Shown here: in pieces, positions 1 through 8,265 of the stretch
How positions within the stretch are numbered: the stretch's first letter is position 1
Layout of the letters: each line of letters starts with the position of its first letter
Assembly (NCBI GenBank): GCA_001970855.1
Contig: LSSN01000439.1
Location: 1 to 11,982, forward strand
Length of the DNA stretch: 11,982 nucleotides
From: Smittium culicis
Taxonomy: Eukaryota; Kickxellomycota; Harpellomycetes; Harpellales; Legeriomycetaceae
Direction: 5' to 3'
The notes under the pieces: generated by a model
Databases searched by the model: none
The model's input: only the letters and a program-made list of their open reading frames with translations
Told to the model about the DNA's origin: nothing
Position numbers and translations under genes: made by a program

Positions 1-122
1 CCAATTGGTTTTCTATTGAACCAGGCGGGAAAGTTACCTTTAACAATAGTTAACTGTATCTCTCTAACCGTCTCCTCCTTAACTTAAATAACTTTTACTT
101 TTAATTAGAGCTTACATAACAT
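1..122 (-). CDS. Possible 5' end of an unidentified minus-strand gene, partial at the window edge
   Basis: I do not recognise the product. Reading leftward from an ATG at 122-120, a 7-nt first exon (122-116) can be joined to an open frame from 82 to the window edge. This removes a 33-nt candidate intron (115-83) with donor GTAAGC, an internal CTAAT and acceptor TTTAAG. The joined frame begins MLFKEETVREIQLTIVKG and stays open through an NFPAWFNRKPIG segment to base 1. Composition is normal for a soluble protein, and GC is well above the desert to the right. The donor hexamer equals that of the first Erv14 intron. A poly(dA:dT) tract lies about 35 bp upstream, a common fungal promoter element. 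Cautions: 33 nt is very short for an intron. The plus strand is also open in frame 1 (1-87, ending TAA) and frame 3 (3-53, ending TAA), so the sense strand is not certain. Confidence 0.3.
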
Positions 123-155
123 TTTATTATCTATCTAATAAATTAAATAAAATTT

Positions 156-173
156 AAAAAAAAAAAAAAAAAA
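156..173. promoter_or_regulatory. Poly(dA:dT) tract, 18 bp
   Basis: Eighteen uninterrupted A residues lie on the plus strand. If the left-edge gene reads leftward, this is a T tract about 35 bp upstream of its start codon. There it would act as a nucleosome-excluding promoter element of the kind common in fungi. The alternative reading is a retroposed 3' end on the plus strand, because an AATAAA-like motif lies just before the A run. The sequence alone does not decide between the two. Confidence 0.4.
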
Positions 174-2840
174 TCATAAAAAAAACTAGATTGTTTAATA
201 CTATTAAATTATAAATTTGGGATATATACACAATATATTCTGGTTTTAGAATGTAAAAAATTGCATTTCAAAAGAAATCTTTACCTAATGATTTTATACA
301 GACTAAGTAACTCTAAAAAAACCGTGAATATAAATTTAAATGTGAATTAAAAACAAAATTTGGATTAAATTCGGTATTTTATACCCGTTTGTGGTATAAT
401 ATGGGAAAATTTAAGATAATCGAAGAATTATACTAATAAAAATTTTTTATTCATAGAAAATCAGAGTTATTTCACGTGAGAAAAAAATCTATTTAACAAT
501 TAAGATTTTTTTAATCTTTTTAAAAAATGATTTGATTTAAAATATAGTAGAGATAAAATAATATCGATTTTGTTTTTAGTAAGAATATATTTATTTAATA
601 AATTTAAAAATGAATTAAAAACTAAAAGAAATAAATAATATTTGATACAAATGTTAAATAATAGATAGCGCTATAAAATTGAAAATCCAACATAGAATAT
701 CTTATCAAAATTTGAATTCTTATACAATATCGAAACTTTACAAACTATTATAACTAATAATTATTTCTGCGAAGCGATTCAAAAGTGGAAAATAACATCA
801 AAAAAATTAGTGTTAAGTTTTTAGTCTTTTTTGAGGCTATCTTTTATTATATTTAAAAAAAATACAAATTGTGACATATTAATTCCTTAAAAAATGCCAA
901 ATTATTATTCAATTTCAGTTTAATTAAAAAAATAATAGCTTATATTAGATTTAAAATATCTACTATTATATAAAAAATAATTGAAAACTATTTAAATTAA
1001 AATTATTAACATAATAGGGTAGATTTAGAATAATAATTGGATGTTTAATCTGCTTAATTAATTTACTCTCTAAATAATATAATTTAATAAATATACAGAA
1101 TATAAAATTAAGCTAAAAAATATTATTAATAGAAATAAAAGGAAAAATACTAAATTTATTTTCTAAAATTGAAAAACTTACACAATTCTATTATAGTAAT
1201 AGCGATTTTCATTTTTTTTCTATTTTAAAAGACGAAATCGGTCTTCTAGAATTAGGCATTAAATCAAATTCAAATCCAATACAATAAGGCAATGTGAATC
1301 TCTGATGAAGGTTTGCTGTGTGATTTTAAAAAAAATCAAAATAATTTTTCATTATTATTGAATATTAGTTTGTTGTATATAGTAAAGCGTTTTTATTGGA
1401 TATTTCAATACAAAGAAATAATAAATTAATCAATTAATCTAAGAGTATACCGCCTAGATAAATTTTTTGAATTTTTTTTGAAATGGGGATTATAATTTCC
1501 ACACATATTTATTATACATTCATTAAAAGCTTAAAAATTTATTTAAAACTCAATAAAATTAAACCCTTATCAAAAAAAGGTATCAAATAATTTTTTTATT
1601 AATACTGATCAAAATATCGACAGGTTTTTTAGAGATAAAATCAATTAAAATAATTAAGAAATAGTAAATGGAGCTAATAGTATAAATAAAAAGGATGCGA
1701 ATATCTAAAAAAATTTCATAAAGATTTAATTATCCATATAAAATAAAAAATGTAAAAAATCAGAGAATTATCAGATCCCCATAAGGAAATAGCCGATTTT
1801 CCAATTAGATAGTCACCAATATCAGATAAAATATATATAATTTGTATGAATAAATCATTAAAAATAAAGTAAAACATTCCCAGTCATTAATACTAGTTTT
1901 AAATTAATAATAATATACTAAATAAGCGAAACATATTATCAAAATATAGATAATTATATCGAAAGCCGAGAAAAAATACGATAAATTATTATTCAGTATT
2001 AGAAATCGGATACAATCGTAAATTTTTATTAGATAGCGGTTCTAATATTGGTTGGTATAATTTATATTATTTATTGTGTATATGAAAAAATTTTCTTAAA
2101 GGTATTTACTTGTTTTAAGTATATAAAAGTGTATTTATAGTAATAAACTAAGTAAAGATGAGATTATTTGATTTAAAATAAACTATTACTAGAAATTATA
2201 TTTAATTTGATAATTACAAAGAAATATTTTTGAATGGAAAAAAACAATTGATTCGAATACTAATAGTAAAAAAATCATTATGATAATGATAAATATAAAA
2301 TCAGAATAGTTATATAAATTATTTGTTAATCTGACCTTCATTAAAATGCGTTATAAATTATTCACCATAGAATTATAGAATATTGATGATTTTTAAACCG
2401 AAAATTTTGGATTTACTACTAAAAAAAATTCATTTATCTATATATTATATCCAAATAAAAATTAAATTGTTTAGAAACTCCGGAATTAATTGATTTATTT
2501 TAAAGCATCAAAAATTTTTTATTAACAACTGATCGTTATAATTTAAAATAATCATAAACGAATTTATACACGCTATATTTTAATATACAATATAGGAAGT
2601 GATTTAATTTAAAAGCTAGGAATGTTTACAAAAAATGTAAAAAATAATAAAAAAAAGCCCTTTATGGCAAATAAAATTGTTAAAATTCAAACTACAATAT
2701 CTTAGAATTCCGAAAATATCTAATAGAGATTTAAAATGTATACTATATTTTAGAATTTTGCAAGAATATTTACTCCCGAAAAAAAGATAAATTTAATACC
2801 ATTTATAATTATTCAAATCTAGTTAATATCGAAAATTAAA

Positions 2841-2862
2841 TATTAATATTAATATTAATATT
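2841..2862. repeat. Short tandem repeat (TATTAA)3.7
   Basis: The hexamer TATTAA is repeated perfectly for 22 bp. It is a simple-sequence tract within the AT desert, with no evident function. Confidence 0.85.
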
Positions 2863-4098
2863 TTATAAATTAAACCAATAATAAACATAAAAAAATTTAT
2901 TGAATTTCTTTGCCGATAAAATAGTAATTTTTTTTTAAAAAAAATAATAATTAGGAAAATATAAGCTAATCAATGTATTTTCTAAAAGGATAAAAGTTTA
3001 GAGATTAATAAAATACCTTGGATTTGTTTCAAAATATTAGTCAAAAATTAAACTCATTAGGGGGTTTATAACTAAAATAATCAATTATAATAAAGAGGTT
3101 TGAATTTAAATTGATTAATTTTCATTATAATCTAATTCTTAAATTTTTTTTTAAATTTTTGGAAATTTAAGGATATCAACAAGCTTCAAGTTTTGATTCA
3201 AAAATATAATCATAAAGTTATTGTAAAATTTTATTAATAAAAATTTCATAAGCTTAAAACTATTTTAAAAGCTATAATGATAAAATTTAAATTTTTATTT
3301 AAATTATTTAGTAAATTGAGCAAAGATAATTATAATCGATAATCAGATTTAGGAAAATCCTGTTTTTTAGTATTTCTTATATAAGATAAATGTAAGCTAA
3401 AATAAGCAAGGTATCTTTTTGAGTAAATTTTCGATTAAATTATTCTAAAACTGATAAAATTATATAAAAAATCAAAAATATTTATATTGATTTCATACCT
3501 TTAATAGAAAAAAATCAAATAATATTTAAAATTAAACTAAATAACTTAGGCTAAAATCATTATTTCATATAAATTTGCTATAATTTTTCAAATTATAAAT
3601 CAATGTATTAAAAAATACGAAATAATTGATTTTAATTTAAAAAATATTTACAATAGCGAATCTATAGAACTAACCATCACCGCAAAGAGCTTAAACATAA
3701 AACATTTATTAATTTATTTTAATTATTGTTAATTAGCCTATAAATAAGATAGATAATTAAAATTATTAAAGCTTTTGTTCGAAATATATATATCATACTT
3801 AAATATTTTAAAATATATTTGTGCGATTATAAAAAAAATATTATAAATGCAGTCTAAAAACACATTTTGAAGAAAAAAAAAAGCGAAAAACCAAGATGAA
3901 TAAAATTATTTAGTCCAATAATAATAATTGTGCTATATATAATTATATTCGGTATAGTGAATATAGTTTATAAAGAGATAAAAAAAATTTTTTTTGGACT
4001 AATTTAATAATATATATTCATTATTGAAAACAAAGAATATGAAGGAAATTTTTTTCAAATCAAGTATAATAAATTATCAATTTTAAATACAAATATTA

Positions 4099-4169
4099 TA
4101 AATATTGGTGTAATGGTAAAATAGTGTTGTTTTTTAGAGAATATAGTTATAGATATATAAAATTCCCAT
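4099..4169 (+). pseudogene. Degenerate tRNA-like relic, probably tRNA-Gly
   Basis: Positions 4106-4117 read TGGTGTAATGGT, the D-arm/A-box block found identically in the intact tRNA-Gln of this window. The following AAAATAGTGTTG continues as in a eukaryotic tRNA-Gly. The next bases, TTTTTTA (4130-4136), stand where I recall CCTTCCA around the Gly anticodon UCC, so four C positions all appear as T. Beyond the anticodon arm the similarity fades. No T-arm consensus (GTTCGA) survives, and the acceptor halves do not pair, so it should not be functional. The comparison with tRNA-Gly is from memory of the family. The end coordinate is an estimate from normal tRNA length. A chance match to an A-box block is the main alternative. 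Confidence 0.4.
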
Positions 4170-5166
4170 AACATCTTATAAAAGATTAAAATGAAATTTA
4201 ATTTAGCGAATTATAAATATTAATAAAATCTTCAAAAGCCTTTGATTTAAAAACAGTTTTAAACTATTCAGTATTAGGGGAGTATAGGATCAGTTTCAAA
4301 TTATATTAAAGAAAATTTTTTTAAAGTGATTGGCCTCCAAATATATAAGATGAATGAAATAAAAACGAGATTATAATTTCGCCATAGTATTAAAAGCATG
4401 CGAATTCCAATACATTATAGTGCATTTTAAATTTTTTTTGTGATTTCAAAGTATAAAATAACGGTACTCAGGTGAAGTAAACGATAATTCATAATCCGGA
4501 AAAAACATACTAATTTACTATAAGGTAAAAATAATTATTTTTGTTATTTTTGTTATTAATTCTATTTTTTTTGGAAAAAATAAAAAAAAAAAATATAGAT
4601 ATATATAAAAATTTAATTATCATTAAAAGCAAAAATATAGTTAAAATTTACTTTTATCTGTTTTTAAACTCAAATATTGCCAACATCATTTTTTTACTAG
4701 GTCATGAAGTTGTTCGTTTGGATAAAATTCCAGATAAGATGATTTTTATAGTAATCTAGTAGTTTTAAAATAATCTTATTTTCCATAAAGTTTTGGTATC
4801 TAATTAAAATAACTGTATATTTTGAAACCATATATTTTGGGTTACAGATAATATTAAAGAAATAATTTATAGACTGGTGTTTTTTTTTGAAAAATTTAGA
4901 CCAAGAATTAACCAAATTAAAATTTCTATAAAATATCTAAAAAATAATATGTAAATATTTAATAGGAAATTTTAAAGAAAATATATAGAGAATCCATTTG
5001 GTTAAAATACGAGAAATATGTTTTTTACAATTTCTTATTTTCACTATAAATAAAATCCAAAACACTTGTACATGCAAATATTTTTTTAATTTTTGTAAAA
5101 AAATTTTTTTTATATCATTTTTAAAAATATTTTAGAGGAAAATTCTATAAAAATTTTGTCACTTGC

Positions 5167-5180
5167 CGCTATTTTTAGCG
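5167..5180. repeat. Small perfect inverted repeat
   Basis: CGCTA (5167-5171) and TAGCG (5176-5180) form a 5-bp stem with a TTTT loop. It is a GC-containing hairpin in an AT-rich context, with no assigned role. Confidence 0.6.
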
Positions 5181-5315
5181 ATTTACAAATTCTATAAATT
5201 CAACATTTCCCCCATTTTATCGTAAATTAACATAGCTTTACTAGGCATACCGTCTTTTGACTAATAATTATTAAAAGAACATATTTTTTTATTTTTTACA
5301 AAAAAAAATATATGT

Positions 5316-5392
5316 GTCGTAGTTAAATACGACTACAAAGAGGTTGATCCTCAAAAAAGGAAATAGGGAGAATCCTACAAAAACAAAGGATT
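5316..5392. repeat. Three consecutive inverted repeats
   Basis: Three perfect hairpins follow one another. They are GTCGTA/TACGAC (5316-5321 with 5328-5333), GAGG/CCTC (5340-5343 with 5349-5352) and AATCC/GGATT (5371-5375 with 5388-5392). The first has an overlapping alternative pairing, GTAGT/ACTAC (5319-5323 with 5332-5336). Clustered GC-bearing stems in very AT-rich DNA are what a structured RNA gene would look like, but I recognise no known RNA family here. Confidence 0.55.
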
Positions 5393-5606
5393 TTTCTTTA
5401 AAAGTTTTAGCATATGAACAACTTCTGACAGTTTTTTTTATACAGAGGATTTACTTCTTTGTGGAATTTTTTTATGTTAGAGTTGCTCTTTGTGTTTAGC
5501 TATACTATTATCATTATCTTATTGCATTATTTTATTATATTATCCTTTTACATTTATATACCTTAAACATTAGTAAAACACCAAGTTTTATAATTAAATT
5601 TTTAAC

Positions 5607-5616
5607 TATAAAAAGG
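5607..5616 (+). promoter_or_regulatory. TATA-box-like element
   Basis: TATAAAAAGG matches the strong TATA consensus with a trailing GG, set in locally mixed sequence. No gene follows at normal promoter distance. It would make sense as the promoter of an LTR or of an unannotated noncoding transcript, but in 80% AT DNA a chance occurrence is possible. Confidence 0.3.
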
Positions 5617-5730
5617 CTTCCTTTTTCCAAGCTTTAAGGGATAAGAAGTTTTTTTGGTACAATAAAATTGAGAAAATCAAACAATTAAAACCTTTATTCA
5701 AACTTATACTATTGAACCAGAAAAAAAAAC

Positions 5731-5788
5731 CCTAGACTAATATTAAACATCTAGGTGGAGTAAAGGGAAAACTCCGACATATGTTGTC
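5731..5788. repeat. Second cluster of three consecutive inverted repeats
   Basis: The stems are CCTAGA/TCTAGG (5731-5736 with 5750-5755), GGAGT/ACTCC (5757-5761 with 5771-5775) and GACA/TGTC (5776-5779 with 5785-5788). They are separated by 0 or 1 nt, so all three can form at once as a stacked series. This is the tightest hairpin array in the window. Its function is unknown. Confidence 0.55.
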
Positions 5789-6482
5789 AAAGTATTCAAT
5801 CGTTAACACATTCAAGGCGTAACATTATATATATTACTAAATTTAATTTATTTTTCTTTTGAGATTAGTTAAATAAATCATTGACGCTTTTTTTTAAATA
5901 GTTCGTGTATACTAAATTTCGATAATCTCGAAAGATTATATTATTAATATTATTTTAAATGTATTTTTGAGTTTTACTAAAAAAATTATTATTATAATAT
6001 GATAACCCAGAATTTAGTGCATATAGGACGCAGTGATTGTGGAGGAATATTCATATACGTATAATTATCTTGGAAATCGCATAGATTTTATTTTTTTGAC
6101 AAATATAAAATGTATACTAAATATAATAAAAATTCAGAGCAGAAAGTACTAATATTCCATAAAAAAATTTTAATATTGAAAAAAATGCTATTTAGGTTAC
6201 AAAATATCGAGGAATTTTGCAGATCTTAATTTATTTTATTTTAGGGCATTCAAGAAATGCTCCATTTTGAAAATTATGATGTATATTTCCCAGAATATAG
6301 TAACTTTCAATTGATTTAAAGTATGGCTAGTGGTTTTTTTGTTTTAAATTTTAAATTCTTTTTTAAAAAGACATTAATTGTGTTATCAAATGAAAAAAAA
6401 TATCTTTTTCGAAAAAACAGCTCAATTTTATAAATGTTCAAACTATTTGTTTTATATGTCATAGGGTGTTTTTACTATTCCA

Positions 6483-6504
6483 AAAAGGCTTGCTGAAGCT
6501 TTTT
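6483..6504. repeat. Strong hairpin with 9-bp stem and GCTG loop
   Basis: AAAAGGCTT (6483-6491) pairs with AAGCTTTTT (6496-6504) through one G-U wobble, around a 4-nt loop. It resembles a bacterial terminator, but the context is eukaryotic and no gene ends here, so no function is assigned. Confidence 0.5.
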
Positions 6505-6908
6505 ATAAGAATAAAAAGATATAAGGGTCTAAAATATAGTACCTTGTGACATTTAAATATACAGGTGTACATATTCTGCGTCGAAGTTTACCGATTAAGA
6601 TGTATATCGAAATTTTATTCATATCAAATATAGAATTCCACATAGGATATTTTCTCATAGGATATGTTATTAAAATTATCATTATTATTTGATATTTAAT
6701 ATTTTTTTTCTCATTTGAATATAACATTATAGTAAAGGTATTCCAGGTTTGAGAGTTATAACTTTTAAATTATAAGTGTTTCAATTTCCGGGGAAAGTTT
6801 ATATAATTTTATTTTATTGGTGAGCTAGTCTATTATATTTAAATATATGTTTTGGAATACTATGTTAGCTATAAATTGTGAAAAATTAGAGCGGAGGTAG
6901 CCAATATA

Positions 6909-6929
6909 TTCGTTCAAATGCTAAACGAA
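6909..6929. repeat. Perfect 6-bp inverted repeat
   Basis: TTCGTT (6909-6914) and AACGAA (6924-6929) flank a 9-nt loop. It is one of several GC-bearing stems between 6.5 and 7.2 kb. Confidence 0.5.
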
Positions 6930-6983
6930 GAAAAAAAAGACAGGTAAAGCAAACTCAGAATGCATAAAATAACACTATCATCT

Positions 6984-7024
6984 ATCCAATAATACACCTT
7001 ATTAGAATTCTGTGATCATTGGAT
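6984..7024. repeat. Perfect 7-bp inverted repeat with 27-nt loop
   Basis: ATCCAAT (6984-6990) pairs with ATTGGAT (7018-7024). The loop contains the left copy of the 13-bp direct repeat TACACCTTATTAG. The arms could mark the edge of a small element or a stem of an RNA. Confidence 0.5.
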
Positions 7025-7318
7025 GGGCTATATGTGTGGAGAAGTTGTGCGAGTTTGGAAAAGATATCTTAGGCTTTATAAAATTATTGTAATAGTATTT
7101 TTACTTGGCTTTATTTAACGCTATTCGCAATCTTTGAATTTAGGAATATGCCAATGGTGGCAGTATAAATGGTGCCAATATTCTAATAATAAATTTCATT
7201 GGGCTGCCTAATATTTATTGAATATCAGAGCCACATAAAGATTGGTAATTGGACAAAAGCCGACAAGATATTTTATATGGCATCTATTGGTTTGCTTTAA
7301 TGAGGTACACCTTATTAG
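6993..7318. repeat. 13-bp direct repeat pair flanking a 300-bp block
   Basis: TACACCTTATTAG occurs at 6993-7005 and again, identically, at 7306-7318. The 300 bp between are less AT-rich than the desert, with G-rich words near the left end. The arrangement resembles a target-site duplication around a short retroposon. However, no poly(A) or simple-repeat tail and no clear Pol III A and B boxes are visible, so the element type is undetermined. Two chance copies of a 13-mer in AT-rich DNA are possible but not expected. Confidence 0.35.
7144..7183. repeat. Nested direct and inverted repeats
   Basis: The outer arms are GAATAT/ATATTC (7144-7149 with 7178-7183). Inside, TGCCA (7149-7153) can pair with TGGCA (7158-7162), which can instead pair with a second TGCCA (7173-7177). 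The sequence could therefore switch between two hairpins. TGCCAAT also occurs twice as a direct repeat. Function unknown. Confidence 0.5.
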
Positions 7319-7583
7319 TTTAATATACGAATCTATAAGCTAATCAGAGCCTACTGACACATAGCAAAATCATTGCGCTTTTCACCAAAAAATTTTAATC
7401 TATTATTTTGTTGATATAAAGAATTTAGGTACATTTTAAGATATCTTTTTATCGCTAATATCAAAAGAGTAAATTGATATAAATTGATATACTATTTCTT
7501 TGTTTTAACTGAAGCCAATTGCCAACCCTATACTGCAAAATAAATAATAATTACAGCTTTTAAATACTGAAATTTGATACAAG

Positions 7584-8265
7584 ATGTATTACACTGGTTT
7601 GATTTATATACTATCATTATTGATTGTTGCATTGCTTTTGTTCGCAGCCGTTTACTTCGTAAGCATATTTCTTAACAATTTATCAAATATATCGAAAACT
7701 ATTTGGATTCTATATTTCTAATCATTCTTTTGTATGAATTAATTAGGTCATCATGCTTACTGATCTTGAATGCGATTACGTCAATCCAATAGATTTAGCG
7801 AATACTCTTAATGCAGTAAGATTTTTATTTTAAAATTATATTAAAACTTTATTGTTTATATACTTAAATTTAATATTTTATTTGTAGTACGTCATGCCCG
7901 AAATGATCATATTCTTTGTTATGGTTTTTATGTTTTTGCTTGTTGGCGAATGGTTATCTCTTTTCTTAAATCTTCCATTAGTCGCGTGGAACATTTCAAA
8001 GTAATTAATCTTTTTCTACTAAATTCCCATTTTTCTCTCATTTGTACTTTTTTATACAATTTTACTATTTAGAATTGCCGGAAATCGACAATTTTACGAT
8101 GCTACTGAAGTGTTCAGGACTTTACCAAGACATAAACGCGAAAACTTTATAAAGGTCGGATTTTACCTTCTGAGCTTTTTCTACTATTTGTATTCCATGA
8201 TCGTTTGCTTAGTTTCAGACACACCAGGATCTGCAAATGCTTTTGATTCCAAAGCTGCTGTTTAG
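7584..8265 (+). CDS. ERV14: Cornichon/Erv14-family ER-export cargo receptor, four exons
   Basis: Exons 7584-7658, 7747-7815, 7888-8000 and 8073-8265 splice to 450 nt encoding 149 residues. Family members are small polytopic ER membrane proteins that load transmembrane cargo into COPII vesicles and cycle between ER and Golgi. Visible hallmarks are a first membrane segment (about 5-29), the family block DLECDYVNPIDL (31-42), hydrophobic segments at about 53-82 including FLNLPLVAWN (74-83), DATEVFRTLPRHKRENFIK (95-113) and a last segment with FYYLYSMI (122-129). VFRTL (99-103) corresponds to the IFRTL motif that binds COPII in yeast Erv14. The C-terminal tail after SD (134-135) is about 14 residues, longer than in yeast Erv14 (138 aa in total). 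All three introns are GT...AG; the first two fall between codons and the third splits one after its second base. Start choice rests on the first membrane segment following this ATG directly. The family assignment is firm. Whether it is the only paralogue is unknown. Confidence 0.95.
7659..7746 (+). other. Intron 1 of the Erv14-like gene, 88 nt
   Basis: Donor GTAAGC, acceptor TTAG. A likely branch site is CTAAT at 7718-7722, about 24 nt before the acceptor. Phase 0. Confidence 0.9.
7816..7887 (+). other. Intron 2 of the Erv14-like gene, 72 nt
   Basis: Donor GTAAGA, acceptor TTTGTAG. ACTTAAA at 7862-7868 is a weak branch-site candidate. Phase 0; removing it restores LNA-YVMPEM, continuous with the family. 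Confidence 0.9.
8001..8072 (+). other. Intron 3 of the Erv14-like gene, 72 nt
   Basis: Donor GTAATT, acceptor ATTTAG. A TACTAA branch-like box lies at 8017-8022, unusually close to the donor. Phase 2: a Lys codon is split AA|A. Confidence 0.9.

Larger units (their letters stand above)
5312..5824 (+). mobile_element. Tentative solo LTR or other decayed element
   Basis: This block is less AT-biased than the desert to its left and carries signals in the order expected of a long terminal repeat. It begins near TGTCG (5315-5319). A strong TATA box, TATAAAAAGG, lies at 5607-5616, an AATAAA poly(A) signal at 5661-5666, and a TAACA end at 5820-5824. No convincing target-site duplication is visible, no second copy lies in the window, and no retroelement ORF adjoins it. 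The boundaries are therefore guesses. The two hairpin clusters inside it (5316-5392 and 5731-5788) fit a structured RNA gene about equally well. Confidence 0.2.
174..7583. other. AT-rich gene desert of about 7.4 kb
   Basis: I see no convincing protein-coding gene on either strand over this whole stretch. It is dominated by A/T runs and short degenerate AT words. My hand count over 2461-2760 gives 28 C and 30 G in 300 bases (19% GC). The longest open frames (4541-4759 plus, 4697-4915 minus, 6503-6727 minus) are Ile/Lys/Asn/Phe-rich and look like chance ORFs. Local exceptions listed separately are a tRNA-like relic at 4.1 kb, inverted-repeat clusters at 5.3-5.8 kb and 6.5-7.2 kb, and a 13-bp direct repeat pair at 7.0-7.3 kb. 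From about 5.1 kb rightward the base composition becomes less extreme. It could be an AT-isochore of mutated repeats, a centromere-like region, or an ordinary long intergenic stretch. Confidence 0.8.

Noticed and set aside
1296..1320. CTGATGA word resembling a snoRNA C box
   Set aside because: The first base does not fit the RUGAUGA consensus, and no paired D box with terminal stem is evident.
4541..4759. 72-codon plus-strand ORF
   Set aside because: It is almost entirely Ile/Leu/Lys/Asn/Phe from AT-rich codons, with no motif. Only the last 20 codons look balanced. This is typical of chance ORFs in such DNA.
4697..4915. 72-codon minus-strand ORF overlapping the previous one
   Set aside because: Low-complexity composition and no recognisable domain. 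It overlaps another chance frame.
5435..5445. ACAGAG word recalling the U6 snRNA ACAGAGA box
   Set aside because: The neighbouring invariant U6 sequences are absent.
6503..6727. 74-codon minus-strand ORF
   Set aside because: No family motif and biased AT codons. It lies within the desert.
174..7583. Bacterial, mitochondrial or viral origin of the AT-rich stretch
   Set aside because: The flanking genes have spliceosomal introns and a nuclear-type tRNA. No mitochondrial or viral coding sequence is visible, and no CRISPR-like regularly spaced repeats occur.
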